Shown here piece by piece: positions 1-9,225 of a stretch of DNA of 64,000 bases. Within the stretch, counting starts at the first letter, position 1, and each line of letters starts with the position of its first letter. A program made the translations under genes and the position numbers. Below the pieces are notes generated by a model. That model did not search any database. It was not told the origin of the DNA and worked only from the letters and a program-made list of their open reading frames with translations. Source of the stretch: Paenibacillus baekrokdamisoli (GTDB lineage: Bacteria > Bacillota > Bacilli > Paenibacillales > Paenibacillaceae); NCBI RefSeq assembly GCF_003945345.1, contig NZ_AP019308.1:2294001-2358000 (forward strand). The letters are read 5' to 3'.

Positions 1-1113
1 AAGCACGATCACTAAGTTCATAAGTATGGTAAGGGTTAATAGTCCCGCAGACCATGTCCATTGTTTGTCATGTTTAATAACTAGTAAAGTAAACACGAGT
101 GCTGGAATGCTGTAACGCTCATGAATTTCCGTTGGCAGCATGAAGAAGGAAAAACAGAGGGTCGCTGAAGCTTTTAACAGCATGGTGGTACGATCCTCAC
201 GCGAATAATACATATAGAGACATATGCCAATTACAGCTGCGAATAATAAGAGAAAACCAAAATTTCGCATAGATATTCCAGCTGCTATTGTTTGCGTGTC
301 ATTCGTACCTGGGTCGACTCCAATGATATGGAACCAAATATTCATCGCATTCATTGATGCCGAGGAGTAGAAGCCGACAGCGTCTGTATAAGCTTGGCGG
401 ATCATCTTCGTCAAACTGCCGGTTGCTCCAAAGTAGATAATCGTCAAAATCCAAGGGCCAGCGAATCCACTCACCCATAATAGAAGCGGACGGTATTGCT
501 TTTCTCGGATAAGAATAAGAAGAAGCCACAGTCCCATAACCGGCAGAACCGTTATCGCTTGAAATTTGGTTAACAGGGCAAAAGCGAACAAAATGCCGCT
601 CCAAAGTGGACGATTCGTTAGTCCGATTACGGCGAGCAGCATCAGTATACTATGCAGCAAATCGACTTGACCCCAGACCGCACTATCCGTCATAAGTGCC
701 GGATTAAGCGCGAAGAGGAGAATAACGAAGGCCCGCCAATTATAATTGGCTATTCCCGCTGTCAGTCTGACCACAAGTAGAATGGCCACCAAATCGATCA
801 TGATGAGAATAAACTTAAAGGAAACCGCTCCCGCTTGCGTCGAAATGCCCAGTAGGTGAAGAAGATCGCCATACAATCCAAGCATTCCTAGAAAAAGCGG
901 GGGATAATTGATACTCCCGTTTACCGCGAAAGCACCGCCAAGTCCGTTTTCCCGAACCGATTCCATCCATTGTACGAATAAGCCTTGATCCGATATAAAT
1001 CCGGAATATTGCTCCGCAAGCAGGAGCCTTACGACCCCCGCACAGAAGAGGAGCAATATCACATAAATGGTAAAGGTACGTTTATCAGCGCTTCCGACAG
1101 TGATTTCACTCAT
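1..1113 (-). CDS. GT-C type membrane glycosyltransferase, 3' end cut by window edge
   Basis: An uninterrupted frame of 371 codons runs from ATG at 1113 off the left edge, so the C-terminus is missing. It encodes a polytopic membrane protein. The segment DSAVWGQVDLLHS (about residues 133-145) and the later HERYSIPA motif are typical of GT-C enzymes that transfer sugars from polyprenyl-phosphate carriers (family knowledge). The start overlaps the end of the upstream GT2 gene by 8 bases, which implies translational coupling in an operon GT39-GT2-GT-C. The likely role is sugar decoration of an envelope polymer outside the membrane, using the lipid-linked sugar made by the GT2 enzyme (inference). 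The acceptor is unknown. Confidence 0.85.
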   Translation of the reverse strand, partial: MSEITVGSADKRTFTIYVILLLFCAGVVRLLLAEQYSGFISDQGLFVQWMESVRENGLGGAFAVNGSINYPPLFLGMLGLYGDLLHLLGISTQAGAVSFKFILIMIDLVAILLVVRLTAGIANYNWRAFVILLFALNPALMTDSAVWGQVDLLHSILMLLAVIGLTNRPLWSGILFAFALLTKFQAITVLPVMGLWLLLILIREKQYRPLLLWVSGFAGPWILTIIYFGATGSLTKMIRQAYTDAVGFYSSASMNAMNIWFHIIGVDPGTNDTQTIAAGISMRNFGFLLLFAAVIGICLYMYYSREDRTTMLLKASATLCFSFFMLPTEIHERYSIPALVFTLLVIKHDKQWTWSAGLLTLTILMNLVIVL

Positions 1114-2089
1114 AACGGCTTATCCGATGCAGTACCGGCTTATCTTTACTACTCTGGATGCCATAGCTCTCACGCACGATGTAGAGCGGACGCGCTTTCG
1201 TTTCATCATATATTCGCCCGACATATTCACCTAGCACACCCAGCATCAGCAATACGAAGCCGTTGAAGATAAGCATGACACCAATCATAGATGGCCAGCC
1301 TTTAATCGTTGCGTCTGTAAATATCGCCTGGTAAAGCACGTACAAGAAATAGAGAAATCCTGAACCAGACAGCATGGCACCAAGGTAGCCTGCTAATTTA
1401 AGCGGCTTATAGGAAAAGGAAGTAATGCCGTCCAAGCAAAGTTTGATCATCCGTTTGAGCGGGTATTTCGTTTCACCTGCCAGTCGTTCATCCCGCTCAT
1501 ATTCAAGCGCAGTCTGACGAAAGCCTACCCAGCTGACCAAACCTCGGACAAATCGGTTATTCTCGGGCAGCCGTTTCAACTCATCCACCACTCTTCGATC
1601 CATCAATCGGAAGTCTCCGGTATCCACTGGAATCGGTATTTCTGTAGAGGCTCTGAGTACACGATAGAACAAGCTGGCGGACCATTTCTTAAATTTAGAT
1701 TCGCCATTTCGTTTGGTTCGCTGTGCATACACGACCTCAAAGCCATCTTTCCATTTGGCAATCATATCAAGAATAAGCTCAGGCGGGTCCTGAAGGTCCG
1801 CATCAATAACAATGATCGCATCCCCAACGGTATAATCCATGCCTGCTGTAATTGCGATTTGATGTCCAAAGTTTCGCGAGAAATCAATTAATTTCACGGT
1901 TGGATCCCAGTAGCTGAACTCCCTAACGATCTCCGCGCTGCGATCCTTGCTGCCATCGTTCACGAAGAGAAGCTCATAGGCTTCTCCCGTCTTACTCATA
2001 ACCGCCTTCAATCTTCGATAGGTTTCTTGAATGACAGCCTCCTCGTTATACATAGGGACGACGACAGAATATCGGGTATTCGTTCTCAT
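1106..2089 (-). CDS. GT2 polyprenyl-phosphate glycosyltransferase (GtrB/DPM1-like, YkcC type)
   Basis: 327 aa. The N-terminal GT-A domain has VVVPMYNEE (about 9-17), NDGSKD (44-49) and DADLQDPPE (96-104, nucleotide-sugar/metal site). Two C-terminal membrane segments (about 232-255 and 265-290) anchor it to the cytoplasmic face. Family members load glucose, mannose or a related sugar from an NDP-sugar onto undecaprenyl phosphate. It lies 2 bases after the GT39 gene and overlaps the following GT-C gene, so all three are probably one operon. The pairing of GT39 and GT2 matches B. subtilis YkcB-YkcC. Sugar specificity cannot be read from the sequence. Confidence 0.93.
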   Translation of the reverse strand: MRTNTRYSVVVPMYNEEAVIQETYRRLKAVMSKTGEAYELLFVNDGSKDRSAEIVREFSYWDPTVKLIDFSRNFGHQIAITAGMDYTVGDAIIVIDADLQDPPELILDMIAKWKDGFEVVYAQRTKRNGESKFKKWSASLFYRVLRASTEIPIPVDTGDFRLMDRRVVDELKRLPENNRFVRGLVSWVGFRQTALEYERDERLAGETKYPLKRMIKLCLDGITSFSYKPLKLAGYLGAMLSGSGFLYFLYVLYQAIFTDATIKGWPSMIGVMLIFNGFVLLMLGVLGEYVGRIYDETKARPLYIVRESYGIQSSKDKPVLHRISRYE

Positions 2090-2091
2090 CC

Positions 2092-4323
2092 TTACTCTCC
2101 TCCTTTTGCAGTTGACGAAACTTCGTACAACGTCTCATTGCCGTCTCGGCCATTGCGGGATGAATGATCAGTTGATTGCTTCCATTCCGAGGACGGAATC
2201 TCCTTGCCGTTTTCCTGAATCCATTGGAGCAGCTCTGAGCTTCCTCCACGGCCTCCGCCGCCTGATGAGACCATAAAATATTTGAGCTTGCCGTCCGCCA
2301 CTAACTTTTTCAATTGATCCAATGTTAATACCGGATCTGAGCCTGAGAAACCACCCATAATGATTACATTCTCGCCAGATTCGATAATATAAGGAGCAGC
2401 CGTTGTATAGCTTGTTGTTGCGAACAAGTACGTTTCACCCGTATTGTTGGCCTTTAAATATTGGAGTGCTTTTTGATTTAAGCTCTCTGAACCACCCACG
2501 CCCATTCCGGATGGCATACTGCCGCCAAAGTTATTGCCCATCTCAGATGGGACGGTGCTATCGCTGTTATTGCCCATTCCTGATGGCACGCTGCCACCGC
2601 TTCCGTCATTGCCCATTTCGGATGGCACGCTATCACCACTTCCGTCATTGCCCATTCCAGTTGGCATGCCGCCACCTCCGTTTGATCCACTTGCGCTTGG
2701 TCCAGCTTGTGGAAGCATACTGTTCTGACCGTAAGTAATCGGCGTTGCTGCCCAGTAAATGGGTCCGATCAGCAATACTGCCAAGCCTAGAATTGCAGCC
2801 GTATGGGCAACTCGTTCGGTGCGTTTCATAACAATTAATAAGAGTGCTGCAAGTAATCCACCTGCCAAAATGGTGATCGACCAGCCGATGCCGATCGTAT
2901 CGTCATAAGGATGGATAATATACATTTCGAACACAGCCGTAATCGGAATGGCTGCCGGCAGCAGCCAAGAGAGCCATCCAGATGGACTGTTGTAATAATT
3001 CCAAAGCTCCTTCCAGCCTGCGCCAGCAAGCGCAGCAATGGGTGCAGCCAACATAATGAGATAATATTGATGGAAGAATCCCGCTATACTGAAGAAACCC
3101 ATGACTGGAACTAACCAAGCTAACCAGAACAAGCTCTCCTTATGCTTCTGCGTTATATTTCGTCGGCGAATACTAGCGAACAAGCCCACACAAGCAAACG
3201 CTACGAATGGTAAAAGCCAACTAGCCTGACCCGATAATCCAGATTGAAATAATCGAAGCGGTCCTGCTGTACCGGTCCCGAATCGGCCACCGTTGTTCCC
3301 ATTACCACCTCCGAAACCACCACCGCCCGGAGGCTGACCTTGTCCACCGCCTTCGCCGCCGCCAAATCCACCTGGAGGTTGGCCTCCACCGTCATCACCA
3401 GACTGGAGTTGTCGACCTTGACCTGAATATTGCTGACCTTGAGTACCATCTTCCGTGCTTGATTGCTGCTGTCTTTGACCGCTACCATCATCGCCCATCA
3501 TACCGCCAGGCGCTCCACCGCCACCCCCGCCTTGTTCACCAGTTAGACGCGATACTCCGTTATAACCAAAGGCTAGCTCCATAACGGAATTCGTACTGCT
3601 GCTTCCTACATAAGGCCGACTGCTGGCTGGTATAGAATCTACGATCAATGCCCATGACATCGAAATGAGCAGCATAAGTACGGTTGCACCAGTGACGACA
3701 CTCGCTTTCTTCTTCCAATTGACTTTCCAAGCGATAATCGTAAATAAGTAAAAAGCAGGCAGGACCATGTAAGCCTGCATCATCTTCATATTGAATGCGA
3801 CACCGATCATAGCGAAGGCACCGATCAAGGTCCACATTTTGTTGTTCTTTATTCCTTTGAATAACAACCAAGATGCAAGAAGCAAGGTAAATACAAGCAT
3901 ACTGTCAATGTTGTTCGTTCGGCTGACCGATGCGACAACTGGCGTCGTTGCAAACACCAATGCGCTAATCCGAGCCGCTGTTACCCCAAAGGACGGTTTA
4001 ATAAGAAAATAAATCAATAGTACGGATCCCACACCTGCAAGAGCTTGCGGTAGAATAACGCTCCATCCATGCAGACCGAATATATAAGCACTGAGGGTCT
4101 GGATCCAGAAGGTCAGTGGCGGCTTATCTACGGATACAAAGCCTGCTGAATCTAAGGATGCAAAGAAAAAGTTATGGAAGTTTTGCAGCATACTTGCAAC
4201 TGTTGTAGTGTAGTAAGTATTGACGTAGTGATCGGTCCAAATCTTGTAGCCGTTCAGAAAAGCTGCAAGCACGACGATAAGCGTTAAAGGTATATCCCAT
4301 CGTAATTTTGTTTTAGGTGTCAT
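2092..4323 (-). CDS. GT39 (ArnT/PMT-like) membrane glycosyltransferase with Gly-rich insertions (YkcB type)
   Basis: 743 aa, about 11-12 membrane helices. An early SVDKPPLTFW motif (about 64-73) holds the acidic residue typical of GT39 enzymes, which take sugar from a polyprenyl phosphate donor on the outer face. Two low-complexity stretches interrupt it: a Gly/Gln-rich block at about residues 265-352, and about five imperfect copies of a 12-13 residue unit (VPSEMGNDGSGG type) at about 545-612. Both lie in predicted extracellular loops. The C-terminus holds a soluble domain with LFATTSYTTAAPYI and GGFSGSDPVLT, as in YkcB proteins. It is first in a minus-strand operon and divergent from a two-component system, which may control it (inference). 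Confidence 0.92.
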   Translation of the reverse strand: MTPKTKLRWDIPLTLIVVLAAFLNGYKIWTDHYVNTYYTTTVASMLQNFHNFFFASLDSAGFVSVDKPPLTFWIQTLSAYIFGLHGWSVILPQALAGVGSVLLIYFLIKPSFGVTAARISALVFATTPVVASVSRTNNIDSMLVFTLLLASWLLFKGIKNNKMWTLIGAFAMIGVAFNMKMMQAYMVLPAFYLFTIIAWKVNWKKKASVVTGATVLMLLISMSWALIVDSIPASSRPYVGSSSTNSVMELAFGYNGVSRLTGEQGGGGGGAPGGMMGDDGSGQRQQQSSTEDGTQGQQYSGQGRQLQSGDDGGGQPPGGFGGGEGGGQGQPPGGGGFGGGNGNNGGRFGTGTAGPLRLFQSGLSGQASWLLPFVAFACVGLFASIRRRNITQKHKESLFWLAWLVPVMGFFSIAGFFHQYYLIMLAAPIAALAGAGWKELWNYYNSPSGWLSWLLPAAIPITAVFEMYIIHPYDDTIGIGWSITILAGGLLAALLLIVMKRTERVAHTAAILGLAVLLIGPIYWAATPITYGQNSMLPQAGPSASGSNGGGGMPTGMGNDGSGDSVPSEMGNDGSGGSVPSGMGNNSDSTVPSEMGNNFGGSMPSGMGVGGSESLNQKALQYLKANNTGETYLFATTSYTTAAPYIIESGENVIIMGGFSGSDPVLTLDQLKKLVADGKLKYFMVSSGGGGRGGSSELLQWIQENGKEIPSSEWKQSTDHSSRNGRDGNETLYEVSSTAKGGE

Positions 4324-4446
4324 AAGTACATCTCCACTCCATGAACGACAAATTCGCTCATTACTGTTAATAATGCCGAGGGATTATGATCCCGGTAACC
4401 TTCTCCCTCGGCTTGCTTTCATTGTGAACGCCGTAACTGAAGTCTG

Positions 4447-4479
4447 CATGAATGAGCGCTGAATGTTCGCTGAATGCTC
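4447..4479. promoter_or_regulatory. Three 11-bp direct repeats, possible response-regulator site
   Basis: CATGAATGAGC, GCTGAATGTTC and GCTGAATGCTC follow each other head to tail with an 11-bp period, about one helical turn. They lie in the 248-bp gap between the divergent GT39 operon and the OmpR-family regulator gene. OmpR-family regulators bind direct repeats at this spacing (established knowledge). Assigning the site to the neighbouring regulator is inference. Confidence 0.45.
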
Positions 4480-4571
4480 TTTTTCGGCTAGATATAGCCC
4501 TATTTATTCAGACAAAATTCAGCAAGAGGAGCGACAATAGAAAAAACAATCATTTATTGGAGGACCTAGAT

Positions 4572-5258
4572 ATGAAATTAATTAAAGGGGTCAAAATATT
4601 ACTTGTAGACGATGAACCACATATTCTACAATTTCTCGAAATGGGCTTAGTTAATGAAGGATATGAAGTGAAGACGGCTTCCGATGGCATCGCGGCTATC
4701 GAAACGGCAGAGAAATTCGCACCGCATGTCATCATATTAGATGTCATGATGCCAGAGCTGGATGGATTCGAGGTATGTAAACGAATTAAAGAAACCTCTG
4801 AACATATTGCAGTTATTATGCTTACGGCCAAGGATGAGGTTAGAGATCGGGTCAAAGGCTTAACACTCGGAGCTGATGATTATTTGGTCAAGCCTTTCAG
4901 CTTCGATGAGCTGCTGGCACGAATCGGAGCTCGCCTGCGTAATCAATTCCCCGATTTACTAGGTGAGGTGGTTCATGGACCGTTCCGAATCGATGATCGG
5001 AGGAAGGAAATCATATATATGGATGCTCCACTAACTCTGTCTCCTACCGAATATGAGCTGCTTAAATTTCTCGTTTTGAATCATGGCATCGTTCTAAGTA
5101 AACCGATGATACTGGATCGTGTGTGGAGTTATGATTTTGGGGGAGAAGAGAATATCGTGGAAGTGTATATTCGTTCCCTTCGGGATAAGTTAAATGATAA
5201 GGAGCATCGACTAATCCGAACGTTGAGAGGTGCTGGCTACAGGATGGATCTCTTATGA
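4572..5258 (+). CDS. OmpR-family response regulator
   Basis: 228 aa. Receiver domain (about 8-120) with DDEP near the start, phosphoacceptor Asp57 in ILDVMMPELDG, and the conserved Lys in LVKPFSF. A C-terminal winged helix (about 133-226) contains LTPTEYELL-like and RTLRGAGYRM signatures. The ATG at 4572 is chosen because GGAGG sits 8 nt upstream. A longer frame from 4452 would add 40 unlikely residues and run through the 11-bp repeats. The stop overlaps the start of the kinase gene (ATGA). The cluster suggests control of the divergent glycosyltransferase operon and the deacetylase downstream (inference). Confidence 0.95.
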   Translation: MKLIKGVKILLVDDEPHILQFLEMGLVNEGYEVKTASDGIAAIETAEKFAPHVIILDVMMPELDGFEVCKRIKETSEHIAVIMLTAKDEVRDRVKGLTLGADDYLVKPFSFDELLARIGARLRNQFPDLLGEVVHGPFRIDDRRKEIIYMDAPLTLSPTEYELLKFLVLNHGIVLSKPMILDRVWSYDFGGEENIVEVYIRSLRDKLNDKEHRLIRTLRGAGYRMDLL

Positions 5259-6787
5259 TCAATCATCTGAAACGCTTTTCCAAGACAGTGGGTACCTCTC
5301 GCTCCCTTCGTTCACAACTGTTGACACGTTCCTTGTTCATATTAGCTGTACTCCTTCTTCTGATTGGCTTGCTTCAATACTATCTGATGAAGGATTTCCT
5401 ATATCGCAGTAAAGCCGAATCGATGCACTCGCAAATCATGACGATACCGAAGGATTTATTTAACAATTCCGACCAGAGGCCCTACAAAAAACCACAAGAT
5501 AACGAAGCCAAGAACGATAATAGTCATCCCAACCGGCCTTTATTTCTCATGCCCGATACCTCCATTGCTATTATTCACGAGGACGGTACCGTAACAGATG
5601 CCAAGGCGGACAATGGGATTCCTGTTCCCGTACTTTCTAAGGAAGCTATCGAAGCCCTCATTAGCGACAGCATGATGAATAGGGGGGCAGGTAAACAAAC
5701 GAAATATAAGCTCATGACTGATGCCGAAGGAACAGAACAACTAGTAATCTTAAACCCACTAGGCCCTCCTAATAATTCACGCTCAAGTGACTATATTCAA
5801 ATGGGCTCTAGCACCGCACCGATAACAACAGCTTTGATGCAGCAGCTGCTCATCTTTTTATTCCTATCCCTCCTGGCACTTGCTGGCGGTTTTGCACTTT
5901 ATATCCCTGTTCTACGGCGTACACTTATCCCATTATCGCGGATGATTAGTACGGTTGAACAAATTGATTCAGGTAAGTTGGATGAACGCTTCCCTCACCT
6001 CCAAGGTCAGGAGGAGATTGATCGGCTATCCCGCTCCTTTAATGGTATGCTTGAGCGTCTGGAAACTTCTTTTGAAGCAGAGAAGAACGCAATGGAAAGA
6101 ATGCGGCAGTTTGTTGCGGATGCTTCCCATGAGCTTCGTACCCCTCTAACCTCTATTCATGGTTTTCTTGAAGTATTGCTGCGGGGAGCGGCTTCCAAGC
6201 CAGAGCAGCTTCAAAGTGCGCTAACCAGTATGCATGGGGAATCAAAGCGGATTAATAAGCTTGTGGAGGACTTACTCGTGCTTGCCAAATTCGATCAGGA
6301 TCCTCAGCTTCATAGATCAGATCTCTCTTTGACAGCAACTATCCGCGAAATGCAGCCGCAGCTTAGAATGCTTGCAGGAAATCGCGATGTCCGTTATGTC
6401 TTGACGGAAGAAATCCATGGCAGCTACGATTCAGATAAGCTGAAACAAGTCATTCTGAACCTGTTTCAGAATGCTGTGCAGCATACCGATCCTGTTGAAG
6501 GTTCTATAATAATCAGGTTGATTCATGAGGGAAAACAAGTAAAGCTCTCTGTTAGGGATAACGGGGTAGGGATTAATGAACAGCATCTCTCCCGATTGTT
6601 TGAGCGGTTCTATCGCAGTGATCAATCACGTGGACGCAAGTATGGCGGCGCCGGACTAGGACTAGCGATTTCGCAATCTATTGTTGAGGCGCACGGTGGA
6701 GAAATCAAGGTGCGCAGCAGGCTGGGTCAAGGTTCCGAATTTGATGTTATTTTTCCTGTTTCTTTTCAGGCCGATTACCAATTATAA
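5255..6787 (+). CDS. Sensor histidine kinase (HAMP, HisKA, HATPase)
   Basis: 510 aa. Membrane helix at about 27-47, an extracellular sensor region to about 190 with no recognised domain and a charged KKPQDNEAKND stretch, a second helix at about 195-217, then HAMP. HisKA has phosphorylated His292 in ASHELRTPLTS. The ATPase domain shows NLFQNAVQH (N box), DNGVGI and GAGLGLAI (G boxes). The ATG overlaps the regulator stop by 4 bases, so the pair is translationally coupled. The stimulus is unknown. An extracellular sensor of about 145 aa beside envelope glycosylation genes points to a cell-surface signal (inference). Confidence 0.95.
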   Translation: MINHLKRFSKTVGTSRSLRSQLLTRSLFILAVLLLLIGLLQYYLMKDFLYRSKAESMHSQIMTIPKDLFNNSDQRPYKKPQDNEAKNDNSHPNRPLFLMPDTSIAIIHEDGTVTDAKADNGIPVPVLSKEAIEALISDSMMNRGAGKQTKYKLMTDAEGTEQLVILNPLGPPNNSRSSDYIQMGSSTAPITTALMQQLLIFLFLSLLALAGGFALYIPVLRRTLIPLSRMISTVEQIDSGKLDERFPHLQGQEEIDRLSRSFNGMLERLETSFEAEKNAMERMRQFVADASHELRTPLTSIHGFLEVLLRGAASKPEQLQSALTSMHGESKRINKLVEDLLVLAKFDQDPQLHRSDLSLTATIREMQPQLRMLAGNRDVRYVLTEEIHGSYDSDKLKQVILNLFQNAVQHTDPVEGSIIIRLIHEGKQVKLSVRDNGVGINEQHLSRLFERFYRSDQSRGRKYGGAGLGLAISQSIVEAHGGEIKVRSRLGQGSEFDVIFPVSFQADYQL

Positions 6788-6832
6788 TGATGAAGCCTCA
6801 TCTTGTAGGTAGTCTAACGATGGAGAACACTT

Positions 6833-7621
6833 ATGAAAAAACTATTCCTACTCTTGATTGTCCTGTATATCGGGTATTTCGCGTTTTTTTCAATTGAAAA
6901 TGAGATCGGTTATAACACCATTGAAACCTCCTTAACTGCAGGTGAATTTACGATTCCTGTACTTACCTATCATTCTATATCGGATCATTCAAGCAGCGAA
7001 TATGCCGTAACGCGTGAGAAATTCGAGCAGCAGATGGCTTACCTTCATTCTCATGGCTATCGTGCCCTTACTCTCGCGCAATTCGAGCTATATATGAAGC
7101 AGCAGAAACCCGTTGATGAGAAGTGCGTTCTTCTCACTTTCGATGACGGTTATGCAAATAATTATGATGTAGCTTTCCCTATCTTGAAGAAGTATGGATA
7201 TACAGCGACGCTGTTTGTAATTACGGATTGGGTGAACAGCAAACCATACATGAAATGGACTCAAATCAAGGAGCTTCATCAAGCGGGGTGGGATATTATG
7301 CCGCATTCTCGTACTCATCCCCACCTACCGCTGGAAACAGCAGCCAAACAGAAAGATGAGATATTAGGCTCTAAGAAAGCGATTGAACATATTTTACACA
7401 GTAAAGTGGATGCTTTTGCTTATCCTTACGGGCATCGCAGTCAAATGACTGTAGACTTGATTCACAACAATGGCTATTCATATGCCTTTACTTTCGATGA
7501 TGGATTAACGTCCTCAGGGCAAAATCCTTATCTGTTGAAGCGGCTTATCGTATCAGGCAAAGAACCCTTACAAACCTTTATTAAAAGACTGAATCAGAAG
7601 AATCTCATGCAAGCTTATTAA
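6833..7621 (+). CDS. Polysaccharide deacetylase (NodB homology), membrane-anchored
   Basis: 262 aa. The hydrophobic N-terminus (about 3-20) looks like an uncleaved anchor or signal. LTYHSIS (44-50), TFDDGY with Asp104/Asp105, the metal-binding pair His158 and His162 in HSRTH, and AYPYGH (196-201) are the standard NodB motifs. Family members remove N- or O-acetyl groups from peptidoglycan or exopolysaccharide, using a divalent metal. It follows the kinase gene by 45 bases and is probably co-transcribed. Its stop overlaps the convergent MmcQ/YjbR gene by 4 bases. The substrate is not evident. Confidence 0.93.
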   Translation: MKKLFLLLIVLYIGYFAFFSIENEIGYNTIETSLTAGEFTIPVLTYHSISDHSSSEYAVTREKFEQQMAYLHSHGYRALTLAQFELYMKQQKPVDEKCVLLTFDDGYANNYDVAFPILKKYGYTATLFVITDWVNSKPYMKWTQIKELHQAGWDIMPHSRTHPHLPLETAAKQKDEILGSKKAIEHILHSKVDAFAYPYGHRSQMTVDLIHNNGYSYAFTFDDGLTSSGQNPYLLKRLIVSGKEPLQTFIKRLNQKNLMQAY

Positions 7622-7971
7622 GCGTCATGCTTCAGATTAAGCTCCGCAATTAACCTTTTCGATGCGCAATACCGCCAAGAACGCTCCAGATGCTCACGCA
7701 TCGCATCTGGAGCTACGAGTGAGAACCTCATAAGCACAGATGGATATTCTAGGTAGTCGTCTGTAATGAAAAAGGTATCTCCCTGCACCTTCATCAGAAT
7801 ATCTCTCGCTTCATAATCCACTTTAAGCGCCATCGTTTCTCCATCTTCACGAATACGAGCAAATATCTTGCCTCTTACACGGAATGCAGGCGTACTGAAG
7901 TAGATCCCTTCCCCCACACCTGGAAGTGCAAGCGCAATTTGTCTGATTATCTCCACCTGTGCTGCATCCAT
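7618..7971 (-). CDS. MmcQ/YjbR family protein
   Basis: 117 aa, compact, no signal or membrane segment. The pattern LALPGVGEGIYFSTPAFRVRGKIFAR near the N-terminus followed by a DYLEYPSVLMR segment is that of the MmcQ/YjbR family (DUF419), which has a CyaY-like fold and binds DNA in some members. Its molecular role is undefined. It converges on the deacetylase gene with a 4-base overlap and has no terminator of its own on that side. Confidence 0.82.
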   Translation of the reverse strand: MDAAQVEIIRQIALALPGVGEGIYFSTPAFRVRGKIFARIREDGETMALKVDYEARDILMKVQGDTFFITDDYLEYPSVLMRFSLVAPDAMREHLERSWRYCASKRLIAELNLKHDA

Positions 7972-8076
7972 TGTTCAATCCTCCCGACCTAAGAAATCGC
8001 TTTCAGTTTTGAGTACATATATTCGGCAAAAGCGATGAAACTCCTTTCTCAAGCTAATTATTACCCCTTGAAGCGA

Positions 8077-8106
8077 AATAAAAATAGGACCGAAACAATC
8101 GGCCCT
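8077..8106 (-). terminator. Rho-independent terminator of the radical SAM gene
   Basis: On the minus strand an 8-bp stem AGGGCCGA/TCGGTCCT (one G-T pair) with a TTGTT loop is followed by ATTTTTATTT. A second A/T-rich stem (8131-8162, AAAGAAGC/GCTTCTTT) lies between it and the stop codon and may contribute. Confidence 0.75.
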
Positions 8107-8177
8107 GGATTTTTTGAAAATTCATAGAAAAGAAGCCGGATTAAGCTTAAGCTTGCTTCTTTCCTGCTTCTTGCTGT

Positions 8178-9056
8178 TTATGTGCCAAATCGTTTACGAT
8201 ACCCGCATTTACGACATAGCTCCTCGACTGCTTCTCTGCGTGAGAAACCATCATAAAGCTTATTCGCACGCTCACTTTCAATAATTTCGGAGAAAGGTGT
8301 CTCATTGATATTGCCAAGATTAATGATGCCCTCGCCGTCGAGACAGCAAGGAACTACCGTCCCGTTAGACAAGATCGCCGCTTGATTACGAAGGCCATGA
8401 CAGAACCCTTTGCCGTCATCCTCTTCTGCATTCAAATCCGGCCATTCGAATTCATGATCCTGATTCAAATAAACACGATCCGTAATTTTAAGCCCGCCCC
8501 CGCGTATGAACTTCTCTTCGATTTGGTAATCAAGATTAAATTCACGCTCAATAATCTCTAGCACCTGTCGATTCCGATTCTTCTCTTGGTTGGTCGCATT
8601 ATCTGTATGCAAGTTCCATAAACGAAGAGAGAATAGGATATTCGTCGTTTCGAGTGCTTCCTTAATGAAAGAAAGAATCGTTGTAATGTAAGCTTCTTTG
8701 TTCGTCGAGCCTACATGACCGTCAAAGCTATGCAGGGAGAAATTCATCTGACGAAGCGCAGGCTTATCCAACAGCTTCGCTTTGTTCTTCGTAATGAGCG
8801 TTCCATTCGTCGTAATGTTCACCTTAAAGCCACGCTCATGACTTAAATCTAGCAGCTGATCGACTTTGGGATGAAGCAGAGGCTCTCCCTTCACATGCAA
8901 ATAAATATAGCTAGTGTGAGGTTTTATTTCATCAAGTCTTTTCGTAAAATCATCTATTTTAATGAAACTAGGTTCCCGCTTCGTTTGTGGACAAAACGTG
9001 CATGCCAGATTACAGACGCTCGTAATCTCAATATAAAACTTTTTGAATGTCTTCAC
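8178..9056 (-). CDS. Radical SAM/SPASM domain protein
   Basis: 292 aa from GTG at 9056, where a GAGG lies 10 nt upstream and the protein begins MKTFKKFYIEITSVCNLAC. The frame is open back to a TTG at 9218, but those 54 residues do not resemble the family. Cys15, Cys19 and Cys22 (CX3CX2C) hold the SAM-binding 4Fe-4S cluster. The C-terminus has a SPASM-type cysteine set: FCHGL, VPCCLDGEG, ELCRKCGY. SPASM proteins modify peptides or act as dehydrogenases or anaerobic maturases. No precursor peptide gene is visible next to it, so the substrate is unknown. It appears monocistronic. Confidence 0.85.
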   Translation of the reverse strand: MKTFKKFYIEITSVCNLACTFCPQTKREPSFIKIDDFTKRLDEIKPHTSYIYLHVKGEPLLHPKVDQLLDLSHERGFKVNITTNGTLITKNKAKLLDKPALRQMNFSLHSFDGHVGSTNKEAYITTILSFIKEALETTNILFSLRLWNLHTDNATNQEKNRNRQVLEIIEREFNLDYQIEEKFIRGGGLKITDRVYLNQDHEFEWPDLNAEEDDGKGFCHGLRNQAAILSNGTVVPCCLDGEGIINLGNINETPFSEIIESERANKLYDGFSRREAVEELCRKCGYRKRFGT

Positions 9057-9225
9057 GTATGCTATACCTCGACTCTCTTCAAATGGAACAAGGACTGGAA
9101 CCTGAGAAACTGGATACTTTTCAAATCGGAGCCCAAATATGATCACGATATCTATCATAATATCATTTTCGCGATGAATATTCACTTCATCCTGCCATAA
9201 GTGTTCTAACCCAACCAAACTGACA

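Noticed and set aside
985..1266. 93-codon plus-strand frame
   Set aside because: Antisense to both the GT-C and GT2 genes, without SD or recognisable domain.
2403..2738. Plus-strand frame inside the GT39 gene
   Set aside because: It is an antisense reading of the low-complexity repeat; its Pro/Arg/Cys-rich composition follows from the repeat.
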